Shown: positions 1 to 12,183, counted from the stretch's first letter. The stretch: 64,000 nucleotides of DNA from Morchella semilibera (GCA_009192285.1 CM018604.1:4807746-4871745); one strand, 5' to 3'. Numbers and translations: made by a program. Notes: generated by a model not told the origin, from the letters alone.

Positions 1-508
1 GCACCGGCGAAGACAAAGGCAAGAGCAAGGGCACAAGAGCACAGAGCAGGGAGGATGAGGACCGAAGGGACCTCAACGAGAACGATGAGAGATACTATGA
101 GTTTCCTCTTGTCAGAGGAGCGAGTCTTTGGTACGAGAGGCTATGGCTTTAGAAATAGGAGTAGATTCCTATGTACCGAGATAACAGGAAGACGAGACAG
201 AGAAGAAAGAAAGAAAGAACTAAGGAAAACATCTATCCCCGCTATTTAACACACCTCCTCCACTAGTCCGCTATGACTCACACCCTTGCTCATAGAACCT
301 CATAGAAACCCGTCGCTACCACACCTCGTAATCCTCCCCACTATCTCCGCTATTCTACATTACCAATCCATCACGCCATCGAACCTCCTAGAACCTAATG
401 ACGACAGCCTCCACCTCGTACTCCCCACTCTCGCTTATCATTACCTTAGCAACCACAATCGTGCATCGCCTACCGAACTGTCGGGACGACTGCCAAGACG
501 CCGGGACA
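1..508 (-). repeat. Family A LTR (A1), cut by the window start
   Basis: This is the distal part of a Ty3/gypsy LTR, ending in the canonical GCCAAGACGCCGGGACA. Its sense strand, judged by gypsy-1, is minus. It interrupts the helicase domain of the neighbouring Helitron gene: Helitron sequence stops exactly at 508/509, where the intact copy reads on. Whether it is a solo LTR or one end of a full element cannot be seen because the other end lies outside the window. The repeat carries the GGCAAA-type hexanucleotide tract typical of this LTR. Confidence 0.85.
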
Positions 509-3500
509 ACTACTGGAAGAATCTGTGCGAAATCACCACCAAGAATGATTGGGATACCACCAAATAATGCATCATCCCCGGAACCACATACATCATTAAG
601 TGTTCTATTAACTGCCTCGAAGCAGTATTTATGCTGCATCGGTACCTCATCCCAAATTATAAGCGCAGTCTGCTTGAGCAAACCGGCTAAGATGCTATTC
701 CGACTAATATTGCATACCGATGTTTCTTTTATATTGATTGGAATTTTGAACCGAGAGTGTGATGTGCGGCCACCTGGGAGAAGCTGTGCGGCAATTCCAG
801 AGGAAGCAACACAAAGAACAATTTTCTCTTGAGAACGAAAGTGATTACACAATGCTTTATACAAAAACGTCTTTCCTGTTCCCGCTGGTCCTTGAAGAAA
901 AAATTGTCCAGATCCTGTATTACTAACTGTCTCAATGATCTTATTGAAACATTCCAGTTGATCATCATTTAGTTGTAGCACCCGTTCAAGTCGTAGCGTT
1001 TCCTCCACACCCCAGTCGTAATTTAGTTCTGCAGCAATCATTTCATTCCCAGCAGATCGATTCCAATCAAATGTATACCCCGGTAGCCCAAAGTCGGAAA
1101 GATTCTTATTAGAATCTGCAAGCATGCGAGCGATAAGGTACAACCCATAATCAAGATGGGGGTCCAGGAAATCAGCTGGAACATTGAGAAAAGAGTTATT
1201 CCGTAACGTACTTGGTAGATCATCACATATATTTGGCGCGAATTGATTCCACAGAGCAATAGGATCGGTTACATCTCCAAAAAGAATTGCTGTCGAAAAG
1301 AGGGTACGTAGTGAGGACCCGCTTGAGAATATAACTGCCTCATTGAAGCATTGTATCCACTCCTGATCATCATCCAATAAACCGAGAGCAATACAGGCAG
1401 CTTTGAAAGTTGGTTGAAGAATATTATTGATTGTTCTCAATGTTCGAAAGATTTGGCACCCCGTACGACCGTCAGTAACAAACGCAGATAATATTTTTCC
1501 CCCATCATAGGATTACAGTGATAAATCCGACCAATAGCAGTTCCTTGCTTACGCCTGCACCATCTTCTCGAGTGGCTATTATAAGTAAAATGAGCGGGAA
1601 ACTCGTGATAGAGATATTGTCTACCATCTTCATTCTCAGTGTTATACTGAAAATGAGCCATAAGTGTTGAACGTGTTCTATCCATCAGTTGCAACAGTTC
1701 TTCATGAGTAGCATTAGCATTATAAACGATTGGTTGCTCTCCTGGTAAGTGAATAGCCAGATGAGTAACAGATGGTTGTTCCTCATGCATAGCGTATTCA
1801 AACAGTCTCCAAACAGCTTCAGTCGGTCCAATATAGCGGCCTTGGAGATACCGCTGCACCTCATCTAGTTCCCCACCAACTTGCAGAGTTGTACGGTCAG
1901 ATCCTTTATATATATATTTGTGTATATATTTTATAGCTTGTACTGAGGCGCAAACCTCCACATTGATATGTGCCTTATACCGCCAGGACAGATATGGGTT
2001 ATAAGGTACTACCCATCGGTTGTCAAGATCGAAAGTTGCTTGTCCTGTTGCTGAACCTCGTAAAGGTACTGTATGAATCCTTCCGTTGTTTCTCCTTCGG
2101 TATAGTGGGTAACCATCTTCTTGAACCACTGTTTCAGACTGAAAGGCTTTCGGGTACTTTTTGGAACAGGTTTTGATATCTCCAGGAGAGGTTGCTGTCA
2201 TACATGGTGAATTCGGATTAGCGTTCCCGCAAGGTCCGTGAACCATACAGCTTTTGATAATTGCTTCAAGCTCCCCATTTGGATCTGTTGCTGGATCAGG
2301 GAATTCTGCACAGACTATTTGATCAATGCGGTCGGCGTCTGTAAATCTATCATCTGGATGCAGGAATAGGAGTAAATCCATGTGCGGCAGGCCACGTTTT
2401 TGATACTCAATGGTCCAAACACAGCCTAAATATCTACCAAATACATTTTTGTGCTTTAACTCCTTGAGAAGCTCCTGTTGTTTCATATGGAATACCCTTG
2501 CTACCAAATCGGGTCTATCCACTGCCGTTTGACCTGGTTTCAACTCTGCTACAATCTCTGTCCACTTGGGATTTGCAGTAAATGTGATAAAGAGGGTGGG
2601 CCGGCCAAAATGACGAACAATCGCCATAGAATCTTGAAATAACTGTTGCATATATCGGTCACCACCGGTATAGCTACTCGGTAGAATAATTCTTCGGCCT
2701 GTCTCTTCAGGATTAAAGTCTTGTGGAATCAACGCATCTGCAAGCCCATTGTACAAATCTGAACGGAGCTGATTTTGGTTCAAACGGATCCAGTTTAATT
2801 TATTTTGATCACAGACAGCCCACGCATCAACCAAATATTGCTGTAACAGCCTTTGCCCTAAGAACAATGTTTTTGGCTCTGTTCCCCGCTCATGTAACCG
2901 GTATCTAATGTATGTGAGTATTAATTCATTATATATTTTTATCGAAGAGTCAAATTTACCTATAAAAAGCGCGTTGGCTTATTCGAAGATTTTTCCGTGT
3001 GCCTCTTTCATTTCGTAGCTCAAGGCTCCAATGGTAACCCAAGTCACCACAGGGGAATAACAAAACGTAATGCAACGGCATATACGCAGCATGATTTGGA
3101 TTTATAACACTGAACAGATTGTTCTCCGTAGGGTTTCGGTATGCAAGTACTATGTCTCGGAAACCTGCTTGACCGTATTCATCTGGAAGTATAACCGCTA
3201 CTTCATTGCTTGTAGGCAAATTCTCACGGCGTCGGTCTGCCCCACTCTCCATAATCAATTGTAGTTGAGGATTCAGAAGTACCCGTGCATTCACATCCTG
3301 AGAAGACGCAGAGGCTAAAGGTTCCTTTGCTGTCTTATAAACCCCAACAAAGGGATTTACGTTGTTCAACTCATTTGTTAAACGTTCCAAAATAGTAACG
3401 TTTAAGGTAGGATGTCTTTCTTGACGTGCCTGAGCAGCATACCGTGGATCATAGAAATAAAGTTGCGCAAAAGTTGGTACTGCAGTGGGAGCGGGATCTA

Positions 3501-4202
3501 ATGGGCCCTGTAAATGATAAAGTTCCCCATGTATCTGAAAACATGTAACACCCGCTCTTACTCTTCCAGCCAGTCTATTGTCAGCATTATATTTCACTGA
3601 AGTGATTGCTAACGCTGAGTTGTACTCTCTTATCTTCTTCCTAAACTCTCTTGCAACAGTATCCAATGATTCTAACAAATACCGCAAATACTCCGGCGGC
3701 GGGCGTAAATCAGGCAAAATGACATCCCCTTTTTTGCAACAGCTTTCAAAACGTGGGACGGCTAAAGTACTACTATGAACCCGTTCAGTTATCCAATGTG
3801 CGGCATTACAGTCACTGCAAATTATTGTCATTCCCCCGATGTCCAAGGTTTTCCACCGTTGCTGTGAGGATAAAAATGCTAGAGGCAATACGGAAGGTCT
3901 TTGTGGCTGTACAACTTCCTATATTATCCATTAGAATGAAAGCTATAGTTATTTTGGCTCAATCGAATTTATACATACATTTTCATCATCTTCTTCCATT
4001 CTTCTTTGAATTTCTCTTCGACGCTGTCTATATGAGTTTGCACGTATCTAATTATTTCAATCAGTATTATTTTTTCTTTATATTTATTTCATAATCTTAC
4101 CAAACATTCCCGACATGTTTTGTTACGCTGATTTTGTCTATTCAAGCTATAGGATTCCATAGGCTTATCACGTAAACATTTAACACCTTTAATTGTGTCC
4201 AT
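509..4202 (-). pseudogene. Helitron RepHel (rolling-circle replicase/helicase), inactivated copy
   Basis: Homologous exon by exon to the intact gene at 16286-20878. Exon 1 (4202-4101) encodes a Cys-rich N terminus in which the first zinc-binding Cys is missing; the main body runs from about 3888. Three defects are visible. The HUH motif of the Rep nuclease reads His-Met-Asp instead of His-Met-His (Asp codon at 2376-2378). One T is lost near 1440, giving a frameshift after KSFEH. LTR A1 interrupts the helicase domain after Walker B, at GGDFAQILPV. The Helitron body is nearly identical to H2, but the first ~50 residues after 3888 and the leader are much more diverged. It cannot encode an active transposase. 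Confidence 0.9.
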
Positions 4203-5028
4203 TTTGTATATATTTTCTAGTTGACCCCATATTAATTATATGCCTAATAACAGAATTTATCCAAATATTTTGAACATACCAATAGTATTTTGAAGAATGA
4301 TTTTTGAGAGCTGGGTGATTTATTTATGTAGTCAAGAATAGATTTTAGTCAACAGTAGTAGAATATATTAAATCATAAAGATTTATATCAAAAAGTTTTT
4401 TTTTCTTTGAGAGCAACACTTAGCTCTCATATACCCACCGGTGTCATGAGCGGCGATGCCGGCGCTTTGACGCACCTGGGTTTATTTTCAGGGTCGAAAA
4501 CAGGTCTTTTTTGGTGGGAATCCGCAACTCCGCAGCCACCAACATATTAGCGAGGCAGTACCTGTAGGGCGCATCAAGCACCTAGCAACCACAGGAACAT
4601 CAAATTTTTGGTGGGTGCGACCGGTAACAACCACAGGAACATCAAATTTTTGAGAGAATCCGCAAGCAAAAACCCAATGAAAGTTACCCTACCTTCATAT
4701 TTTTTGATTTTCACACCTGAACTAAATGCCTCTGTTACTTTGACGGACCTGGGGTTATTTTGGGGGTCGAAAACGTGTTTTTTTAAACTTTTTGTTTTTT
4801 ATCTTAATTCTACTAAACTAATTATTCTCCATTGATCCAAATCTGTCCGGTGTTCTATAGCCTAAAAATGACAGAATGCGACCGCAAATACTTCATACTC
4901 CATACAACTACATGTAAGCGAAGCACTGGCATAATGGACAACTGAGTAGGGTAACCCAAACCCTGTTGCACCTGGCCAATCATATTTGGAGAAGGATCGA
5001 AAACCGATGTAATCTAGTACATAGTAGA
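509..5028 (-). mobile_element. Helitron H1, 5' part (3' end outside the window)
   Basis: Helitron in minus orientation. Its 5' terminus, read on the minus strand, is TCTACTATGTACT beginning at 5028 and preceded by host A, the same end as H2 and H3. It contains a RepHel gene (exon 1 at 4202-4101, then about 3888-509) and a 5' leader with two diverged copies of a ~200-270-bp unit (around 4437-4800). It is inserted in the 5' LTR of gypsy-1: LTR sequence resumes at 5029 as TCTACTCC. Its own helicase is cut by LTR A1, so the 3' end must lie left of position 1. Confidence 0.88.
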
Positions 5029-5319
5029 TCTACTCCTATTTCTAAGCCATAGCTCCTCGTATCAAAAGACACTGCCCTCTTCAAAGAGAAAACCCATAGT
5101 ATCTCTCATCGTTCTCGTTGAGGTCCATCTGGTCCTCACTTTCCCTGCCCTGCGCCCTTGTGCCCTTGCTCTTGCCTTTGCCTTTGCCGGTGCCTGTACT
5201 TGTGCCTGCCCGGTGTTGCCTCTGTCTTTGTCGGTCTCCTCATTGCGTAGACTGTGCTCCTCGAGTCTTTCTGCGTCGTCATTGTCATTTTCTTCTTTGC
5301 GTCGCGTTACTCCGTCACA
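5029..5319 (+). repeat. Family A 5' LTR of gypsy-1, 3' part only (A2)
   Basis: Matches the right half of the 3' LTR at 11550-12183 and ends in ACTCCGTCACA. It starts abruptly at TCTACTCC, where Helitron H1 was inserted. The internal region begins CTAAGACGAGACC; no classical TGG primer-binding site is evident at this junction. Confidence 0.85.
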
Positions 5320-5380
5320 CTAAGACGAGACCACCTCTACTCGACTCGCACAGTTCGAGTTCCTCGCCCCATAGTTCACC

Positions 5381-6532
5381 ATGACCGCTTCTGCTCCTGC
5401 TACCGTTGCATTTGACTACCAAAAGCTCCATCTGGATCTCCAGGAGTTCTTTGTCGCTCACCCTCAAGTGGACCCCGCCGCAACGAACGAAGCGAAGCAA
5501 GCGTATGCCCTCCTCCAAAGAGCGCACGGAGGGGTTCAGCAATATGCGATCGACCTCAAGACCCATCACTCTGAAACTGAACAAGGCCGGGACGAGTTCC
5601 ATAAAGAAATTCATGGACTACGAGCTAAGATCAAGAAGTTGCAAGAAGGAGTTACGGGAGACCTAGAGGAGCTCCATGACGACTTAACTAAACCCTCCAA
5701 GTCCGAGAAACTTCCCAACCCGGAGAAATACCGGGGCGATCGCAAGACTCTCAGGACCTTCCAAAGGCAATTGCAAATCAAGCTCACAGCTAACCTCGAT
5801 CGTTTTCCTACCTCAGCCCAACAACTTGCTTATTCTATTTCACGATTGGAAGTACCGGCAGTGGATCAATTTCTTGTTTATATTACGGATGAAGGAATCG
5901 CTTTCGATTTCATGGCGGAGTTTTTTGAAATTTTGGACAACGCTTTTGGGGATCCGGATCGCGCTGCTACTGCTGCTCGCAACTTGAGGGAGATCAGACA
6001 GCGCCAACGCACTTTTTCTGAGTACTTTGCAGAGTTTCAGCGATATGCTGCCGACTCTGAGTTCAACGAGGCGGCTAAGATTGAATGTTTGTTGGAGGGA
6101 CTTAACCAGGACCTAATGGCCCTGATGATTCAGAATGAAACACCAACCATGATTAAGGACTGCGGGCTGCTCCTTCAACATCTAGATAACAAGCAACAGG
6201 CGTTATAGGCCAGGATGGGAAGATTTTGTTTTCAGATTCCAAGTGCCCCTACTCCGCGTCCTTTTGCTCCTTGTCCCCCCGTTGCACCAGCAACATCCCC
6301 AGTAGTACGAGGACCACCCCAACCACCACCGAAGAGTGCTTCGCCAGTGGCCCACCCTTCCTACACTCCTGTGGGAGCTGTCCCTATAGATTTGTCTAAT
6401 AGTTATCGTCGTCCGGATCCCAGGGAAAGGGAGGCACGTCGCGTGGAGAATCGTTGTTATTATTGCGGGGGGTTGGACATTTGGTTTGAGACTGCAAACT
6501 TTCACCCTCGGGAAGGGCAGCACCTAGGATGA
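5381..6532 (+). pseudogene. gypsy-1 gag (capsid and zinc knuckle)
   Basis: Starts at the ATG 62 bp after the 5' LTR. Residues 1-275 form an alpha-helical Gag capsid region that includes a QLAYSISRLE-type segment and the QRYAADSEFNEAAKIECLLEGL stretch also present in gypsy-2 and gypsy-3. A TAG at 6206-6208 replaces the CAG seen in gypsy-2. The same frame then continues into a Pro-rich linker and a zinc knuckle (CYYCGG). A slip in the G-run inside the knuckle shifts the remaining His and Cys out of frame. Gag would normally package the element RNA in virus-like particles; this copy is broken. Confidence 0.85.
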
Positions 6533-6665
6533 GGGGAGCATTATTGGAAGCAAAAAAGGAAAAGAAGGAAAAGGAGGAGGAGTTATTGTCGAAAGAGGAG
6601 GAGTTAAACGATTTGTCCCTGGCCTAAGCGGTATAGCACAGGGACCTCCTAAAGTTTTTTCTAAG

Positions 6666-6999
6666 GTGTCTATTTCTACGTTTTCAGTATCAGAAGGGGA
6701 GATGGATGGGAATCAATTGATTGTAGTTTGTTCTATTTCGCAAAATAAAAAATCTATTGTACCCACCTATGCCTTGATTGATACTGGAGCGTCGGGATAC
6801 GCATTCATCGATGAAGACTTTGTGCGCCGCCATGAACTAAAAATGAAGAACTTGAGAACTGAAAGGGAGATTGATGTGATTGATGGGAGACCTATCGAGT
6901 CAGGGACGGTGACGAGGAAGGTGACGTTGGAGTTAGAAATTAATGGACATGTGGAGGAGTGCCCTTTCTTTGTTACGAAACTGGGACATTATCCGTTAG
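6666..6999 (+). pseudogene. gypsy-1 retropepsin-like protease, interrupted
   Basis: Aspartic protease domain with the active-site motif DTGASG (codons around 6781-6798) and the flap/hydrophobic segments shared with gypsy-3. The domain is cut at 6999/7000 by a solo LTR and again at 7642/7643 by a family B repeat. Coding sequence resumes at 8132 (GIPWMRRHGVLIDSG). The catalytic Asp itself is intact, unlike gypsy-3, where it is Asn. Confidence 0.85.
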
Positions 7000-7625
7000 T
7001 GTCCCGGCGTCTTGGCATTTATTCCGATAGTTCGGTAGGCGATGTATGGTTGTGATGGTTAGCGGAATGTTAAGCGAGAGCGGGGAATGCAACGTGGAGG
7101 TTGTCGTCATAGGTTTCTATGGGGTTCGATGGCGTGATGAATTAATAATGTAAATAGCGGAGATGGTGGGGAGGATTACGAGGTGTGGCAGTGATGGGTT
7201 TCTATGGGGTTCTGTGGATGATGATATGGAGTTTTGGCGGACTGGTGTGGAGGTGAGTTAAATAGCGGGGATAGATGTTTTCCTTTGTTCTTTCTTTCTT
7301 TTCTCTTTGTCTCGTCTTCCTGTTATTCTGGTACATAGGAATCTACTCCTATTTCTAAGCCATAGCCTCTCGTACCAAAGACTCTGTCCTCTGACAAGAG
7401 GAAACTCATAGTACTCCTCATCGTTCTCGTTGAGGTCCATTCGGTCCTCATCTTCTCCGCTCTGCGCTCCTGTGCCCTTGCTCTCGCCTTTGCCTTCGCT
7501 TGTGCCTGTGCCTGGCCAGCGTCGCTTCTGTCTTCGTCAGTCCCCTCGTCGCGTAGACTGTGCTCCTCGAGTCCTTCTGCGTCATCATTATCATCTTCTT
7601 CTTTGCGTCGGGTTACTCCGTCACA
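7000..7625 (+). mobile_element. Solo family A LTR (A3) nested in gypsy-1 protease
   Basis: Complete LTR from TGTCCCGGCGTCTTGGCA to TTACTCCGTCACA (626 bp), flanked by a perfect 5-bp target duplication GTTAG (6995-6999 and 7626-7630). It lies in the same orientation as its host element. Confidence 0.93.
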
Positions 7626-7642
7626 GTTAGTAATTGGGATAC

Positions 7643-8131
7643 TATCACGGCTCCGCCTCCTGTACCCCGCCTTCCGCCAAGACGTCTTCGGAACAGGGTT
7701 GTTGGATAGTATCGATCGATGTCGGAAGTAGAATGATGGATTAGGAAGGAGTTCGGGTAATAGAATGTAAGCGCTAGGAAGGATGGGGTAGTACCGGGTT
7801 GGAAGTATGGGTATTGGGAATAGTATAGGTGATACGGAAGTGGGGGAGGTTCTATGGGATTCTATGGTTATGAGTCAGCGGTGTGATGGGGTAGTTGTAT
7901 ATATAGTGTCTGTTCTTTCCTATGTTTCTGCCTCTCCAGGCAACGTCTTCTTTCTGTTAGCAATACATTACTTTGGCTCCGGCCCTTCTGTTCTTGCCTC
8001 ATCCCCGAACCTGAACCCGAACCTGAACCTGAACCTGTCTCGCCTTGGATATATCCTGAGCCGATCCCGTCCTGCCCTTGTTCCTGTAATCTACTCCGCC
8101 TCGTCTCTGAGTTCGACCCCGCCCCGTTAGA
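7643..8131 (+). mobile_element. Family B LTR-like repeat (B1) nested in gypsy-1
   Basis: Begins TATCACGG and is flanked by a perfect 5-bp duplication GATAC (7638-7642 and 8132-8136). Its right end (CCCCGTTAGA) has diverged from the family consensus CCGTGATA. It has the family layout: TTCTATGGG and TGAGTCA motifs, a TATATATAG box near the middle, then pyrimidine-rich sequence. It also contains a short CCTGAA/CCTGAAC tandem near 8010-8035. Confidence 0.8.
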
Positions 8132-11100
8132 GATACCTTGGATGAGGAGACACGGAGTCTTGATTGATAGTGGACGGAATGAGATTCGCTTCCAGTCATC
8201 AGTATGTCTTGAGCATTGTATAGTCAACCGCAAACCTATTATTGCTCGGGGGAATTCTACTCCACCACCGGAAAGGCCAGTTACCCATATTTCAGCAGTT
8301 ACTTCATCAGCAAGACTTCATTTGTCTCCTGATGTCTCCTGAGCCTCATGAGACTCAAAAAATATCAAGGGGTCTCAGGAGACTCTCAGGAGACCCAGGA
8401 GACTGTTGGGAGACTCCAGTCAGAAGTTGAGTTTGCTGATGTTCTCGATCGTTTAAGAAGCTGGCTCAGGATCCTGCCGTTCAAGTTTATTCAACTACTC
8501 TATATGCGGTCAATAAAATTTTAGAAACGCCTGCCAATCCTGATGGGAAGATCCCGGTAGACTATCAACGCTTCCGACAGCTGTTCGACGAAACCAATGC
8601 CTCTATGTTACCACCATATCGTCCCCACGACCACGAGATCAAGCTACAAGAAGGGACAGTACCACCCTTTGGTCCGATGTATAGTATGTCATGGCAAGAG
8701 TTGAAGGGGTTAAGGGATTATTTAGCCGACAACTTGCAGAAGGGATTTCTTAGATCCAGTCATTCTCCAGCTGGTGCCCCGGTGCTATTTGTTAAAAAGA
8801 CTGATGGTTCCTTACGCTTGTGTGTCGATTATCGGAAGCTAAATGCTATTACGGTTAAGGATCGATACCCTCTTCCCCTTACACCAGAAACGATGGCCAA
8901 CCTAGCCCGAGCTAATTATTTTACCAAGCTGGACCTACGATGGGGTTATAATTAGATTAGGATTAAAGAAGGAGATGAGTGGAAAATGGCTTTTCGAACA
9001 CGCTATGGACATTGAGAATATTTGGTGATGCCTTTTGGTCTAACCAATGCTCCTTCTACCTTTCAACGCTGGATTAATGATATTCTTCGACCCTTTCTGG
9101 ATCGTTGCGCTACGGCTTATTTAGATGATATTCTCATCTATTCGGAAACCTTGGAGCAACACCAACAAGATGTGCGACAGGTATTGGAAGCTCTAGAAGC
9201 CAATGAGGTTCATCTGAAACTGGAGAAGTGCGAGTTTAGCGAACAGGAGACCAAGTATCTAGGTATGATTCTTACTCCTGGAGGAATGAAGATGGATCCC
9301 ACCAAGGTCCAGACGATTGTAGATTGGGAGGCGCCGAAGACGGTGAAAGAGGTTCAGGAATTTCTTTAGTTTGCCAACTTTTATCGACGTTTTATTTATG
9401 CTTACTCCCGAGTGGCTCGACCCTTGACTACTCTGACAAAAAAACATGTACGATTCGAGTGGACCCAGAAGGTGGAACAAGCTTTTCAGAAACTCAAGAC
9501 TGCTTTCACTACCGCTCCTGTGTTGATGCATCCCGACTCCGAAAAGGAATGTATTGTGGAAACCGATGCGTCAGACTATGTATCGGCCGGAATATTATCA
9601 CAACGAGACGACGAGGGAATACTCCATCCAGTTGCTTTCTTCTCCAAGACACATTCGCCTGCGGAATGCAATTATGAGATTTACGACAAAGAGTTACTGG
9701 CTATTATTCGTTGTTTCGAGGAATGGAGACCTCATTTAGAGACAGCTCAGTTCCAAGTCAAAGTACTTACGGATCACCGCAACCTTGAGTACTTTATGTC
9801 AACTAAGCTATTGAACCGGCGTCAAACCCGTTGGGCGGAATTCTTGTCTCGATTTAATTTTATTATTCAATATCGGCCAGGGAAGCAGGGAAGGAAGGTG
9901 GATATTTTGACCAGGAGACCGAAGGATTTACTGAAGGAAGGGGATGAAAGATTGGAGCAATAAAGTCGCGTGGTATTGAAGAAGGAGCATCTAGATGCAA
10001 AGATAGGTTTGTTAGCGGGGTCTTTGTCAAATGAACCCGCTGAAGGATCGTTTCCCGTACTTGATTTATTTAAAAAAGCTTATCAGTGTGATAGCTTTCC
10101 GAGTAAAGTTCTATCTATGCTTCGGGATGGCGTTCGACAATCGAAAGAGATTTCGTTGGCCGAGTGTAAGGAAAGTGAGGAGAGGTTATTGCTTTATGGG
10201 AACACCCTTTATGTTCCTGACCTTGACGAACTCAAGCTTTATCTGTTACGAGAGTATCATGATAAACCTTCGGCTGGACATCCTGGACGATCAAAGACTT
10301 TGGAACTTCTCAGCCGGGAATATTATTGGCCAACCATGCAGAAATATACAGACCGTTATGTCCAGAACTGTCATACCTGTCGGCGAAGCAAGACGAACCA
10401 TAATCCCCTACAAGGAGTTCTGCGCCCATTATCGGTACCCAAAAGGCCCTGGAAGGATGTCACGATGGATTTTGTGACGGGACTTCCAGAGAGTCATGGA
10501 TTTAATGTCATTCTAGTAGTAGTGGTGGATTGGTTGACAAAGATGAAACATTTGATTCCTACGATGGAGAATGTTAACGCCAGGGATCTGTCTTGTCTAT
10601 ACCTGGAGCAGGTATGGAAGCTACATGGGTTACCCGAGACTATTGTTTCCGATCGAGGGACACAGTTTACTGCTGAATTTTGGAAAGTTCTCTGCGAACG
10701 ATTGGAAATTGCCCCTCGTTATTCTACCGCATTTCATCCTCAAACCGATGGGCAAATAGAAAGGACCAATGCGATTATGGAGCAGTACCTCCGCAGTTAT
10801 GTATCATATCAACAGGATAACTGGGTGGACTTTTTGCCTCTGGCTGAATTTGCTACGAATAGTCATATTTCCAAAACGACTAATATGTCCCCCTTTCAGG
10901 CTAACTATGGGAGACATACGAGAATGATATTTGGACCCTTACAGCATGGACGGACGGTGAATGAGGACCAGGCTAATGGGCTGGTACGAGAGATGTCTCA
11001 GGTGTTTCATTTCTTGAAAAGCGAGATGTTCAGGGCGCAGCAGATACGATGGCCAGCTTACACCGGACTCCGATACCTTGATATGCGGTCGGTGATTTTG

Positions 11101-11524
11101 TCTGGCTCTCGACTAGAAATATTGAAACAAAACGACTCTCGAAAAAACTTGATTGGAAGCAAATTGGTCCCTACCCGGTTAAACGAATTGTGAGCCCTTA
11201 TGCCTATGAGTTGGAATTACCTGCTTCTATGTAAATACATCCGGTATTTCATATTTCATTACTATCGCTGACAGTTGGGGATCCTGTTCCCGGACAAATT
11301 GTTGAACCACCCCCACCGGTGGAAGTTGAAGGAGAGACTGAATGAGAAGTAGCAGAGATATTGGATTCGCGGAAGACTCGGAAGGGGCGACGGGTGGAGT
11401 ACTTGGTTAGATATGTTGGATACGAAGAACCGTCCTGGCAACCTTCAAGTGATTTGGAGCATAGTCCTGATCTTAGAAAAGTGTTTCACAATTGTTATCC
11501 TTCGAAACCTGGGCCTATCAGGAG
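8132..11524 (+). pseudogene. gypsy-1 pol: RT, RNase H, integrase, chromodomain
   Basis: Reverse transcriptase spans about 8590-9370, with LFVKKTDGSLRLCVDYRKLN and the catalytic YLDDIL box near 9118. RNase H (9412-9963) has the VETDASDY and TDHRNLEYF motifs. Integrase (9970-11190) has an HHCC zinc finger (H..H and CHTC) and the DDE core ([24 protein letters not shown]). A chromodomain follows in another frame (about 11341-11500, EYLVRYVGYEEPSWQP). Stops occur at 8953-8955 (TAG for CAG), 9013-9018 (TGA for TGG), 9367-9369 and 9961-9963, plus a frameshift near 11080. The chromodomain would normally direct integration to heterochromatin. Confidence 0.9.
8304..8442 (-). mobile_element. ~137-bp MITE copy A (with its 2-bp duplications)
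   Basis: Element CATCAGCAA...TTGCTGATG (8305-8441), flanked by TT on each side. It is rich in GTCTCCTGAG / CTCAGGAGAC words. Removing element plus one TT restores the gypsy-1 reading frame (PVTHISAVT-SRSFKKLAQ), which supports this boundary. Confidence 0.82.
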
Positions 11525-11549
11525 CTAGGCCCTTGTGGAGGACCTGATC

Positions 11550-12183
11550 TGTCCCGGCGTCTTGGGATCTGTCTCGACAGTTCAGTAGGCGATGCATGGT
11601 TGTGGATGTTAGGGTAATATTAAGCGAGGGTGGGGAGTACGAGGTGGAGGTTGTCGTCATTGAGTTCTGAGAGATTCGATGACGTGATGGATTGGTAATG
11701 TAGAATAGCGGAGATGGTGGGGAGGATTACGATGTGTGGTAGCGACGGATTTCTATGGGGTTCAATAAGCGAAAGTGTGAGTTATAGCGGACTAGTGGAG
11801 GAGGTGTATTAAATGGCGGGGATAGATATTTTCCTTAGTTCTTTCTTTCTTTCCTCTCTATCTCGTCTTCCTGTTATCTCGGTACATAGGAATCTACTCC
11901 TGTTTCCAAGCCATAGCTCCTCGTATCAAAAGACTCTGCCCTCTTCAAAGAGAAAACCCATAGTATCTCTCATCGTTCTCGTTGAGGTCCATCTGGTCCT
12001 CACTTTCCCTGCCCTGCGCCCTTGTGCCCTTGCCCTTGCCTTTGCCTTTGCCGGTGCCTGTGCTTGTGCCTGCCCGGTGTTGCCTCTGTCTTTGTCGGTC
12101 TCCTCGTTGCGTAGACTGTGCTCCTCGAGTCTTTCTGCGTCATCATTGTCATCTTCTTCTTTGCGTCGCGTTACTCCGTCACA
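11550..12183 (+). repeat. Family A 3' LTR of gypsy-1 (A4)
   Basis: Full 634-bp LTR from TGTCCCGGCG to TCCGTCACA, directly after the chromodomain reading and a short purine-rich stretch. It contains TTAAATGGC/TTAAATAG, a plausible TATA-like core, and the CCTTGCC/CTTTGCC hexanucleotide tract. Confidence 0.9.

Larger units (their letters stand above)
5029..12183 (+). mobile_element. Ty3/gypsy chromovirus gypsy-1 (nested, decayed)
   Basis: LTR retrotransposon with gag, protease, reverse transcriptase, RNase H, integrase and chromodomain in that order, which is the chromovirus arrangement. The 5' LTR is reduced to 5029-5319 by insertion of Helitron H1; the 3' LTR is 11550-12183. A solo LTR (7000-7625), a family B element (7643-8131) and a MITE (8304-8442) are nested inside. 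Removing the three insertions restores an open protease-to-RT reading through the junctions. Several in-frame stops remain in pol, so it is non-autonomous now. Confidence 0.9.

Noticed and set aside
5011-5028. Extending the gypsy-1 5' LTR leftwards because GTACATAG resembles LTR sequence
   Set aside because: The segment is the Helitron 5' end in reverse; the true LTR sequence resumes at 5029.
5118-5384. Long Leu/Pro/Cys-rich open frames within family A LTRs (also at 7430, 11813, 37079, 45302, 48199, 49231 and 60505)
   Set aside because: They recur in every LTR copy because of the hexanucleotide tract, in both orientations, and have no protein family features.
8301-8445. CRISPR-like array, because of repeated CTCAGGAGAC words
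   Set aside because: The words lie within one short element with inverted ends and no regular spacers; the host is eukaryotic.
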